Notes under the pieces: generated by a model | The model's database searches: none | Seen by the model: only the letters and a program-made list of their open reading frames with translations | What the model was told of the DNA's origin: nothing | Source: Mytilisepta virgata | Lineage: Eukaryota > Mollusca > Bivalvia > Mytilida > Mytilidae | DNA: 64,000 nt | Assembly: GCA_028015205.1 (NCBI GenBank) | Contig: CM051514.1 | Location: 21,592,150 to 21,656,149 of the forward strand | Direction of reading: 5' to 3' | In this document: positions 22,869 to 32,605 of the stretch, piece after piece | How the letters are laid out: the number at the start of each line of letters is the position of its first letter | Numbering within the stretch: position 1 is the first letter of the stretch | Made by a program: the position numbers and the translations under genes

Positions 22869-24406
22869 CTGAACCGCAAAAGAAACGTCGCTTTTTCAAA
22901 ATGTTAGCAAAATTCAAAATAAATATTAATTAATGATTTTTATATAATCAGTATTACGATTACATCACCAGGTAAGATTAAATTACCTGTGAATTAAATT
23001 TTCGGTTGAATAATTTTCAGTTGATATCGTAGAGCGACCGTACCTAAAACCGCTCGTGGGACACACTTGGCGGTAATTTTTCTTAAATCTTAAATGTTCG
23101 TGAAATTCATGCTCCTTTATGGGTATAAAAGGCCGGAGAAAATTAAAGAGTGTTAGTATCAGTGTTGACACAGAAGCTATGCCACGTCTGACTCCACAAC
23201 AGAGAGAACAGGCCATTGGTCGATTGGATGCTGGGCAATCTGCCAGAGTTATTGCCAACGACTTCAACTGTGCTGTTCGAACAATTGAACGTCTACGGAC
23301 ACGGTACAATGCAACAAACAGCACAAATGACCGTCCACGGAGTGGTAGACCCCAAGTCACTACCCCTAGACAGAACAGAGGCATTGTTCGTCACCATTTG
23401 ATGAATCGGTTCACCCCAGCTGCCGAAACTGCCAGAAACACTGTTGGAACACATGGACGACCCATAAGTGATGATACGGTTCGTCGGCGATTAGCTGCTA
23501 GAAACATGAGATGTCGCCGTCCAGCAAGAGGACCTATTCTTACTCCTCGACACCGTCAAGCTCGTCTTCAGTGGGCCGCTCAGCGACAGAATTGGCGAAA
23601 TCGACAATGGCGTAACATCATCTTCTCTGACGAAAGCCGTTACTGCATTTCAACAGCCGATGGCAGAACCAGAGTGTGGAGAAGACGCGGGGAACGTTAC
23701 GAAGACAGCTGCATTCTGGAAACAGACGCGTGGGGAGGACCTAGCATCATGGTATGGGGTGGAATCGGTCTTAACTTTAAACTTGGTCCAGTCATCTTTC
23801 AGAACCTTGGCCCAGGCAGAGGAAATGGCGTAACAGCTGCCCGTTACATCGACCAAGTCTTGACACCCCATGTTCAGCCCCATTTCGCACGTCATCAAAA
23901 CAAGATTTTCCAACAGGACAATGCACGTGCGCATACCGCAAGAGCCACAAGAGACTTCCTACAGCAGAATAACATTAATGTTATGGATTGGCCGGCTTTG
24001 AGTCCAGATTTAAACCCTATTGAACATTTATGGGACGAAGTTCAAAGACGGTTGAATAATGAGCAGCCAAGTCCGACACTTGCAGCTGAACTTTCACAAG
24101 CGTTTCAGAGAGTATGGGCACGTATTCCGATGGCGTTTATTAATCGGCTCATCAACTCCATGTACCGAAGATGTGCCGCAGTAATTGGTGCCGGTGGAGG
24201 ACATACACGTTATTAACGGACGTGGAAGCACATCATTGAAAACATGTGACGTTGCGACAATTGTGACGTTTTTGTGAACATTGTAACCAAAAGACTGTAA
24301 ATCATTCATTAAATTTTGTAAAAATTAATTTAAAATATATAAATGTCACTTTGAAATAAATGTATGTGAACATGTCATTTTGTGCGACGTTTCTTTTGCG
24401 GTTCAG
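22869..24406 (+). mobile_element. Tc1-like DNA transposon, complete, with perfect terminal repeats
   Basis: A 1538-bp element bounded by 23-bp perfect inverted repeats starting CTGAACCGCAAAAGAAACG. A TA target-site duplication lies on each side (22867-22868 and 24407-24408). It encodes one uninterrupted transposase (23179-24216). Segment B has the empty site near 38610 (TTTAACTACACACATTG), so insertion followed the duplication or occurred on only one copy. It sits in intron 1 of shematrin-like copy A, in opposite orientation. Perfect repeats and an intact frame indicate a young element. Confidence 0.95.
23179..24216 (+). CDS. Tc1/mariner-family transposase (DD34E)
   Basis: A 345-residue transposase that binds the terminal repeats and cuts and pastes the element at TA sites. 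The N-terminus (MPRLTPQQREQAIGRLDAG) begins a helix-turn-helix DNA-binding region, followed by a DRPRSGRP motif between the two helix-turn-helix parts. The catalytic core shows FSDES (first Asp), QQDNARAHTA (second Asp) and DLNPIEHLWD (Glu). There are 34 residues between the second Asp and the Glu, the Tc1 signature. The frame is open upstream to an ATG at 23119, but the start at 23179 matches the usual family N-terminus and length of about 340 residues. No stops or frameshifts were seen, so the protein may be active. Confidence 0.95.
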   Translation: MPRLTPQQREQAIGRLDAGQSARVIANDFNCAVRTIERLRTRYNATNSTNDRPRSGRPQVTTPRQNRGIVRHHLMNRFTPAAETARNTVGTHGRPISDDTVRRRLAARNMRCRRPARGPILTPRHRQARLQWAAQRQNWRNRQWRNIIFSDESRYCISTADGRTRVWRRRGERYEDSCILETDAWGGPSIMVWGGIGLNFKLGPVIFQNLGPGRGNGVTAARYIDQVLTPHVQPHFARHQNKIFQQDNARAHTARATRDFLQQNNINVMDWPALSPDLNPIEHLWDEVQRRLNNEQPSPTLAAELSQAFQRVWARIPMAFINRLINSMYRRCAAVIGAGGGHTRY

Positions 24407-24408
24407 TA

Positions 24409-25723
24409 TACATTGTATTATTGATCGTCCATATGTTGGTTAAACAGTTGAACGTTAAAACATCACTTAACAAAATATAAAACCAATGATAAATTGCAAA
24501 ATGTAAATATGCCTACTATGTTTGCTCAATAATCAAATAATGTTGTAATTGTGTATTGGTAATTGTAATATAGTTTGGAAAATTATTTCTTTTCTTTTTT
24601 CTATCAATTTGCGCAAAAAAGTACAATGCATTTTTGTGAAAATAAGGATTACAAAGGAAAAAACTTTCAACAAAAAATGTTTCTAAAAACTTTTGTCGAA
24701 GAATCGTAATACCAGTACAAAATTTCTGAAGTTATAAACAGTGTAGTAGGTTTTACTATATTAAGCTAATTTAGAGCGAGATGAGCTTTGCTTTAACCAG
24801 CCAATCTATATTATCTGTTGACTTATTTATAACCGTTACATTTTGTTCTGTTTGCAAATATCTTTTTATATAATAATTAAAAAACGAAAACGTGATGTAC
24901 AGTTTTAAATTTAGACAAAATTTGTACATATCTGGCTATGTGCATTTTTCTGTGAAGACAGATTGGATTCTGTTACATAATTTTGTATAAATGAAATCTA
25001 TTCCTGAAAATTCTTTAATGCTATATTTCGTACAAAGATTATACAAAAACACAGACAAAAGGACATCGAAATCTATGGTCGACGATCAGTTAATAAAGTT
25101 GGAAAAAACATGAAAAATCCGATTTTGCTTTTTAAAGACATTTTTACGTAAATGAATGACGCTTTTTGGTACAATATATACGTATTATATTATATGCTTT
25201 TCGAGTTATCGAAATATGGTACTGACTTGAGATGTTGTTTGTTGGGCGAACCCATTGGCCAAGTCTAAAAAAACCTGATAAATTCCGTATCATTAAAATT
25301 TGTAATTATTCTTTTTATTTGTAATCTATTCCAAATATGTTTAGGTAAGAAATTTTGAAAAAAAAATTAATAGTAAGGATTATAAGGAACATTACTTCGT
25401 AGTAAATTGTACATTTCATAAACGATCATTTCACAATTTAAGCTGATGCATATAAATACGGAAAAATGACGTGCTGTGAACGTTTACTTGATTTTTTTTC
25501 TCAGTGTCAGTTCAGGATGTAGACATTACCAGTCTGTAGCAAAAAAATGAAATTCACACAGATGGTTAAAAGGTATATATGTATTGTAAAACCTTGTCCG
25601 AAGTAACACATCAATTTACAAAAATTACACCTATACAAATTGCAAATATTTTATTTAAGGCAATACTAAATTGATTTTTAGTTCTTTGGATTTTTTGGAT
25701 GGCAAAAATAGGTGAGATCGAGC

Positions 25724-25754
<31 letters not shown>

Positions 25755-26396
25755 GTTCTTGAGGACTCTTTATTTTTTTGGGGGGAGGGGGGTGAAGATC
25801 AAATTTACGTGCAGTAGAAATAACAATTTGGGCGATTTTTCAGCAGTTTTGCAAAATAAAGAAGCAAAATTTTTTTCTTTTAAATTTAACATAGTCCAAA
25901 AATCTTAATAACGGAAGATCAATTTTGTGTGGCGTAATCAATTATCAGCACAGTAGGGAATAAAACAACAAGAGTTTCGAACTATGTATAAATCTCTCAT
26001 TCTCCACACACACTCCAAACATTCATACGTCTGTCACTCGGATTTGAATAATTTGAGAAGAGTACATGACACAGAAAATTGATACTGCATAGAGGAATAT
26101 ATTTTATAATAGATACAGACTTTATTGCCCATATACTGTAAATATATTTGTTTTGATAACAATAATTTTGTTTTTGAGTTTATTTACAAAAAAATATTGT
26201 TGGAAGAGACCCCCTTTTAAGTAAGAATACATAATACACTTATACCATTAAAACTGGTAACAGACATATAGACTTGGAATAAAGAAACGTATTACATATT
26301 ACATATATTTATTTTTACAAATATACGTACAACATGTACAATACAAATTAAATGTGAAAGACTTAATTCTTCCTATGAGAGTAAAATGTGACTTAC
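24409..26396. other. Rest of intron 1 of copy A, no other gene recognised
   Basis: AT-rich intronic sequence matching 38616-40608 in segment B apart from small gaps. Blocks of about 70 bp (near 24915) and 240 bp (near 25090-25330) are missing in B, and B has a 311-bp insertion. A T/G homopolymer block lies at 25725-25795. Confidence 0.5.
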
Positions 26397-26460
26397 CGGT
26401 CCTTTGGCTTGTGTCGACTTGCAGCTGTGATGCTTTTGAAAACTTTTTGAGGTTTATATA
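26397..26460 (-). promoter_or_regulatory. Promoter and non-coding exon 1 of shematrin-like copy A
   Basis: On the minus strand, TATATAAA (26453-26460) is followed about 30 bp later by GCTGCAAGTCGACACAAGCC. A consensus donor CCG|GTAAGT follows, with the exon ending at 26397. TATA box, exon body and donor are conserved in copy B (40609-40672) and in the older copy C (51292-51354), while the surrounding sequence has diverged. Exon 1 is therefore probably about 28 nt and untranslated. Transcription would run leftward to the acceptor at 22490. Confidence 0.72.
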
Positions 26461-26643
26461 TGTAAGAACACATATAAATCATCACATAATTAGGTATTTT
26501 TTGGCTTATCTATCAGAAAATTTCTACAATTCATCATTTTACATAAATGTAAGGTTATTAATTATGACATATCTGTTTGTCTTTACCAGCTGATTTTTAA
26601 TGTTATTATTTAGATACAACACATTGTGTTCTTCATAAAGAGG

Positions 26644-26975
26644 ACCGCCTCTGTTGTTTCGTGGTAGCTTGCTCGCCCCGACTGCAAAAAGGTCGCGGGT
26701 TCGATCCTCGGCCGTTTCGAACAAAAGAAATTAAAATTGGTATATGCTGCTTCTCCCCCAAGAACTCGGCAGTAAGAGAAAAGATCGACTGGTCGGCTTG
26801 GAGTCAGTATAATGTGTCCGAGTAGTGTGATATGTCTTCCTGTGGACAGTTCCTCGTGAACTAGCACATTAAAATTCTGGCTCAGCGCGTCGGTCTAGTA
26901 CACAGCAGGGATCTACCTGTATTCATTATCATATCAACATGTTCTCGTCCTGCCATCGGACGTTAAACATCTATC
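26644..26975 (+). mobile_element. tRNA-derived SINE, family 1
   Basis: The head resembles a tRNA with a pol III A box (GTGGTAGCTTGC) and B box (GGGTTCGATCC). The body contains GCTGCTTCTCCCCCAAG, GTGTCCGAGTAGTGTGATA, CACATTAAAATTCTGGCTCAGC, CATATCAACATGTTCTCGTCC and GGACGTTAAAC. It ends in a short CATCTATCCATC tail. Related copies: 40856-41187 (plus, duplicate), 28466-32140 (minus, split), 42671-42978 (minus) and 55808-56144 (minus). It lies about 185 bp upstream of the copy A promoter. The short reading frames over it are not genes. Confidence 0.78.
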
Positions 26976-28465
26976 CATCCATTAAAGTTATGAAGATAAA
27001 GAAAAATCCGGTTGGCCCTAAACACCTCTTGTGGAAAGGTCTGCAGAAATTCGTTCTACTGAAGGATATAACCACATTTTCAATCAACAAATCACTGCCA
27101 AAATATCTAACATATGTAATGTGGTCATTTTGTTAGACATCTTCTCTTGTAAAAAAACATTGATTTTAAAAAGTACATCCTATTTCTTTCGTTCTTTGTA
27201 TAATGATCACTTTTACTTTTTTAACGTACTTAGGTTTTTTTCTCATGTGTAGGTTTTGCAGGCATCTAAGGAGGTTTGTTGGTGATGATGTGGACTTATT
27301 TTAAACCTGATCAGGGACATTGCTTTAACGGGCACCTCTTTATAGCAAATAACTGTCTATAAAGGTCAATGTCAAAATGGCCCTGTTAAGAAAAACATTT
27401 GTAAAATTAACCTCTGTATAAAGGGCACCAGCTATTTGGTCCCATAGATTAGTTTTATACGCAGGACTGGTGTGCTTTGATTTGTAAATGCAACTACATA
27501 TACAGTATATAGTATTTCATTGCAATTTCTACCATAGGTAAAATGGCGCTGATGTGGATAAAAAATTATCATAATTTATAATATGTAACTTTATCACATT
27601 TCCCTAAATTAATAAAATTCCCTACTATATTATGGCAGCAGATTTTAGAATTATACGTGACGAAATCACAAAGACTACCAAAAATTTAATTGCGTAAAAT
27701 AAAATATGATGAATTTTTAGTTGAATGAGTGGTTTCTAGTGACACACCTTACCTACCAGCTGACGTTGATTGATTAAAAAACTATATATTTCTACAAAAA
27801 GACATATTTTTGCTCTGAATAAATACTAATTGTTTAAAGTTTTCTTGATCATTTAAAGTTTTAAAAAATTGATTTGCTTTTTTTTTTTTTGCTTTTAGTT
27901 GTTTTGTTTGGGGGGGGGGGGGGGGGGTTCTGGGGTGAGGACCAATGGTTTGGTCACTATCGTACCTGATGAAGAATTATCTGAGGAGTGACTTTTATGA
28001 AACAAATTTAGTATCAGCTTTAATTCATACGAAAAGTTCTCCATTGTACCACCTTCTCAGTGGGCATTGCTTTTGGTAATGACACGACTGTGACACCTAC
28101 ATGCATATCCATGAAAACATGTATTAAGTTTTCGGTTAATAAAATTTTAAATTCTATTTGAAATAGGGTAAAACTCCTCAGGAAGAGATCGGCATATACA
28201 GATTTTGTCTAACCTGTTAAGACCATTTGATTCAGTACATTACTCATTTTTTTCATTTTGTTTCTCGACGTAAAGCTTGAAACAAGTTCTTTACGTAATG
28301 TATTAAGAATCTTGGTTTATTTTTTTACAATTTGCGTCTAATTACTGTAAAACTAGAATATTTTCCCCTCAGGATCCATTGCTTCAGAAAGAGAACGATT
28401 GTAGATCCATATGTTGATGGACGGATAAGGAATTTGTTTTAAAGTTCAGTTGCAATTGTTTAAAG
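26976..28465. other. No gene recognised
   Basis: Sequence shared with segment B (41188-42670) at high identity. A homopolymer block lies at 27877-27927, with T then a longer G run than in segment B. Frames such as 27031-27252 are conserved in B only because of the recent duplication. Confidence 0.5.
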
Positions 28466-28647
28466 CATATCAGGACAGGCATGTTGATATGTTATGAACA
28501 TCAACCCTGCTTTGTACTAGACCGTCACGCTGAGCCGGATTTTTTTTAGCTCAAGCGTAACAGTCCGCAGGAAGACCTATCACCCCACCGGGACACATGT
28601 ATTAACTATGAAATACTATTGAAATAGGCAAAAACACAAAAAAACGA

Positions 28648-29001
28648 CTATGTCATTTTGCCGACAGCCCGCCGTGCTCGATAGAAAGAGTTCTGGGTCG
28701 GATCACTTAAACCGTTTATCTCGTGAGCCCACTTTATAGCATACAAAGCATTGTTAATAGGATGAAAGGTTGATCCTTGATCAAGTAAGTGAGTAAAATA
28801 AAGAGCAACGTGTATTGGCTGTGCAGGTAGAGGTGAATGTCCATGCTCAACTATGAACTTTTCAAAACGCTTAAATGCATAAAAATAAGATTTTGTCGTG
28901 TTATCGCTTCTACTGTCTAACAAAAGTTTACACATTTTCGGACACAGTTTGAATAAAGCACTGTCTTCTTCCACACCACTTTCTCTTATTGCTTCAGCCA
29001 C
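28648..29001 (-). pseudogene. Tyrosine recombinase, N-terminal core-binding domain only
   Basis: The frame reads VAEAIRESGVEEDSALFK and continues with SRSDNTTKSYFYAFKRFEKF, HVALYFTHLLDQGST and NNALYAIKWAHEINGL, ending RRAVGKMT with a TGA. This is the helical SAM-like core-binding domain at the start of phage-integrase-type recombinases. The C-terminal catalytic domain (the R, H-x-x-R and Y residues) is absent, so it cannot recombine DNA. The frame is open upstream and overlaps the end of the gag-RT frame in another phase. A TTTTTTAACAG just before it could act as a splice acceptor. Its place after RNase H is the usual DIRS-like order. Confidence 0.78.
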
Positions 29002-29041
29002 ATGTTTGTCAATCTTTATACCTGTTAAAAAACAGAAAAAA

Positions 29042-31801
29042 TCAGAACTTGATTCTTAATGCTACAAATCGAAATTTTTTGCAACTTTTGCCAAAAACTC
29101 CGTTATGGCCTCTACCTTTTTGCGTAATATTAAATCCATGTAAAAATCTATGATCTGTAACGAAATATTGAAATTTTGAATCTTTGTTTATAAGCATGGG
29201 CCAGAATGAAGCGGACTTCCATTCTGGAATGATCAGAGTACCTTCACATCTTTCTGCTTTCATTTTATTAATCACTCTAGAAACTAGACAGGGCGGAGGA
29301 ACCAACCAGTTGTTAACTCCTGTCCATATCTGTTTAAAAGCATCAATCCCCGCGGTACCTGTGCACCAAAATTTTGAATTGAACATTTCGCATTTTTTGT
29401 TGTAATCGCTTGCGAAACGATCGCATGTATGTATACCCCATAATTCGTCAAGGTAGTCGAAAACCCACTTTTGTATACCCCAGTCGTCACAATCTGACGT
29501 TCTGCTTAAAAAATCTGCTTGTTTGTTTGACTCTCTCGGAATCCATTCTGACATGAAATCAATGGATTGTGTGTCACAAGTGTTATGTACTGACATTGCT
29601 ATCTCATGTAAACCTCTTTTTCTGCTTCCTACATTCAAAATGTGTGAGACATTTTTATTGTCACTGAAAATTTTGACAGATTTCCCCTGTATTTTATTCA
29701 CAGAATTTTTTAGCATTCTGTCGACTGCTTCCAACTCTCTCCAAGTTGAACTTTTCTCTTTCTCTGTTTCTGACCAACTTCCATACATGTTACTGTCAGA
29801 TTCATCTATAGAATCTATTGTCAAATGACCGCCGTAGCCTACATCTGAGGCGTCACAATATATACTTACTTCTCTCTCTGTAAGATCTGTCAACTGACAT
29901 AATTTAGCTCCTTTATCATTGAGCTTATCTATATTTTCGTACCAGAAAACCATTTCTTTCAAAGCCTCATTGTCTACTTTGATCAAAGAATTCCAGCTCG
30001 CCTTAGCCAAAATGCAGTCGTATGAAAATCTCGTTCTCAGACGCACTGCGTCCCTAAATACGGCTTGAGCAGAAATAATCTGACCAACAATTGAAGCAAG
30101 AAATCGAACTTTTACCAAAGTAAATGGGTCTTTTTGTACTTGCAAAAACAGGCTTTTAATACCCTCTTTCAGTTTTGATACTCTGTTTTCAGTCAGACGA
30201 ACAAGACCTTTTTCCATGTCCCACTGAAAACCAAGCCAGATAAAGTTCTGTGTAGGCAACCAGTTGCATTTTTCATGTGCAATGACAAAACCGAAACTGT
30301 CTAATTCGGTTCTGATGATTTCGCTTGTCTCCAGAGCTTCACTGAAATTTTTACCTCCACCTAAACCATCATCTAAATACATAATAATTTTCAAGCCTTT
30401 ACTTCGCCAATGCTTCACTGCTTCCCTTACAACCTTACTGAATATGTAACCACTTGTGGCTAAGCCAAATGGCAAAACGTTAAAAACATAATATTTATTA
30501 TCCCATTTGAAGCCTAAATATGTTCTATCTGAAGGAAAAATCTATATATGATGGTACGCACTTTTTAAATCGTAAGTGAAACAGAAATCACCCTGTTGAA
30601 ACATTTGCCTAGCTGTACTAGCGTCTTCATACTTATAACGAAATTTAAATAAACACGGATTAATGTGTCTAGCATCTAATACAAGCCTTAACTTACTCTT
30701 GTTGTTTGCCACTGTTAGTGGATTAACCACGTGTGGTATGTCATATACTTCACTAATGCAGTTTTTTGATAATAGTTTCATAATCTTGTCTTTGACAAAC
30801 TGACAATTATCCCTAGCTGATTTGTTGTTTTCTAATATAACTTTATCAGGCAAAGTCATGAAAGGAATTCTATAACCCTTGTCTATAACGTCTATGATAT
30901 ATTCATTCGCACCTATGGATTTCCATTTGTCTAACTTTGTTTTCAGTTTCCCTGCTGGAGACTCATTGTTTACAATTGTATGTGTATTGTCGATTGTATT
31001 TTCATTTGTAATAGAGTTCACCCCGGAATGTGGGGACTGTCTCAAAATAAAATCGTCGGTAATATGTACCGATTTTGTGCTTAAATTTTGTTTACAATCT
31101 AACGTACTACTAAAATTTGTATTAGTACTTATCTTAATCTGTGTCTCTGTATCTTTTGTCAAATGAGGACATTCCCTTCTCCAATGACCCTTCTCGTTGC
31201 AGTTAAAACACTTTCCTGGCCTTTCGATACGGGGCATTTTCAAAGTTGGTATGTATGAGGCGGGTCCTGTTGAGGTTTTCCTTTTGGCTTTTTCTTTCTT
31301 GATTTTTGACTCCGCTCTTATCTGTGCCTTGTAAATCTTCTTCTCGTCATCCGAGTCGTCCGCTAGCGGATTAGTTGTATACTCTGCGACCACTCTCCAT
31401 CCCGCTTCTGAAGAATCAGCTAATTTGATGAGTTTCTGACGATTTCTAATGAGTTCCATACCCTCGGTGATCCTCTCTTTGGCTGTGTTGACACTTTCTG
31501 CGCTCAGATTTTCACTCTCCAGTCGATTCTTCGCCTCCTTTAGCTTCACGAAAACTTTGTTGTTATGTTTATGTTGTTCCTCGTTTCCTCTTTTCTTAAA
31601 CTTGTAGTTGTCTGATAAAGTTTCATCAATTTTTGCCATCTGAGAATCAGCTAGGTCTTTCTGTGTAGTACGAAAACTTTCGCGGAAATCATCTAAACGG
31701 TTGTTTATTACGGTTGTAATACTGTTCAATATGTTTGTCTGAGAACTATGCACTGCCGACTGGATTTCATTTTGAATTTCTGTCCGGATCGCGTCGTCCA
31801 T
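29042..31801 (-). pseudogene. DIRS-like Gag-RT-RNase H polyprotein with one internal stop
   Basis: A single minus-strand frame of 920 codons from ATG at 31799-31801 to TGA at 29042-29044, broken once by TAG at 30542-30544. Residues 1-180 are charged and coiled-coil-like (gag). A zinc knuckle C-x2-C-x4-H-x4-C lies at 198-211. The reverse transcriptase follows (SKLRLVLDARHINPC, YDLKSAYHHI just before the stop, then PFGLATSGYIFSK and YLDDGLGG). RNase H follows (YCDASDVGYGG, SDNKNVSHIL, RESNKQADFLSR). The C-terminal connecting region has HTCDRFASDYN and LVPPPCLVSRVI. Gag and RT share one frame. The lone stop lies between RT motif A and the next block. A gag frame ending at 30542 and a pol frame starting at 30475 are halves of this one frame. 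Confidence 0.85.
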
Positions 31802-31923
31802 CTTAAGTGTTCACTCTTGGCACGGCAGCTAGAAAGTGATTCACCCAAACTATCAAACTACAATCCTATTGTTCTAACCCTAATTAACCTCATGAATATT
31901 CAAAATATCTATCCCGTCAATAC

Positions 31924-31967
31924 ATTATTTTCCCGCTATACTAAAACGAAACGCGGGAAAATATAAT
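31924..31967. repeat. Inverted repeat at the 5' end of the DIRS-like element
   Basis: ATTTTCCCGC (31927-31936) and GCGGGAAAAT (31953-31962) form a 10-bp perfect stem with a 16-base loop at the right edge of the insertion, upstream of gag. It may be part of the element's terminal repeat system. Confidence 0.55.
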
Positions 31968-32394
31968 GATACTGACTCCGATCCAAAATGTCCTTTTCTT
32001 CTTTTATTCCTAGATGCCACGCGCTAGGAAGAGAAGCAGCAAATGAACATTTTAATGTCTTTGGTTTGACCCGACCGGGAATCGAATCCACGACCTTCCG
32101 CATTCGAGGCGAGCACGCTACCACGAGACTACCGAGGCAATCTACATTTGTTGAAGAGTTGGTTTTGAGTGTACCTGATAAAGGATTGTCGAACTACGAA
32201 ATCGGAAATTCTGTTTTGATTTTCTATACATTAAATTATTTTATCGTGCATCTTGTGGGGATTTTTTGCTCTTGGTCAGAAGTCATACATTGTCTAAAAA
32301 CTAAAATAGACAAATAAAGTAAATAAGAATGCTTAGGTAACTGGTTGATGTACTATGTGAAATATTTCAAATTTTGTTTTCCTATCATTAAGCA

Positions 32395-32605
32395 GAAACT
32401 ACTTCTGGGGGACTATTTCAATTACCATTGAGACTAATACATGTAGACTATACTACTTCCAGTTAGAATAATTCCCTACTGGTGGACTGCCTTTATTCTA
32501 CTACCATTTAGAATAATCACCCACTAGTGATCTATGTTTTTATTCTTCAACAAATAAGAATAATCCACTATTCTACTGCCATTGTGAATAATCCCCTATA
32601 GGTAC
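32395..32605 (+). repeat. Degenerate 45-60-bp tandem repeat
   Basis: Units of the form CTACT-CCA-TTAGAATAATCCCCTACTGGTGGACT occur four to five times. The same array is present in segment B at about 43230-43440. The minus-strand frame at 32573-32848 overlaps it and is not a supported gene. Confidence 0.45.

Larger units (their letters stand above)
28599..31966 (-). mobile_element. DIRS-like tyrosine-recombinase retrotransposon, 3'-truncated
   Basis: A 3368-bp insertion defined by comparison with segment B, which reads GGGACACAT|TGATACTGAC at the same place. On the minus strand it carries a gag-like region with a CCHC knuckle, a reverse transcriptase with YLDD, an RNase H, and the N-terminal part of a phage-integrase-like tyrosine recombinase. 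No target-site duplication is visible, as expected for recombinase-integrated DIRS/Ngaro-type elements. The recombinase frame stops about 50 bp from the left border, so its catalytic half and the usual terminal repeats are missing. A 10-bp inverted repeat (ATTTTCCCGC/GCGGGAAAAT) lies at the right end. The element is not autonomous as it stands. Confidence 0.85.
28466..32140 (-). mobile_element. tRNA-derived SINE, family 1, split by a DIRS-like insertion
   Basis: The two parts, 28466-28598 and 31967-32140, join to give a SINE in minus orientation matching the unbroken copy at 42671-42978. The tRNA-like head is at the right end (TCGTGGTAG and GGATTCGATTCCC as read on the minus strand, about 32080-32140). 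The retrotransposon at 28599-31966 lies between the parts. The frames at 31936-32124 and 31988-32317 overlie the SINE. Confidence 0.8.

Noticed and set aside
23119..23178. Upstream ATG adding 20 residues to the Tc1-like transposase
   Set aside because: The added residues do not resemble the family N-terminus, while MPRLTP gives the usual length.
26644..26720. Functional tRNA gene
   Set aside because: A and B boxes are present, but the sequence continues into a repeated SINE body found in five places, and the arms do not pair like a working tRNA.
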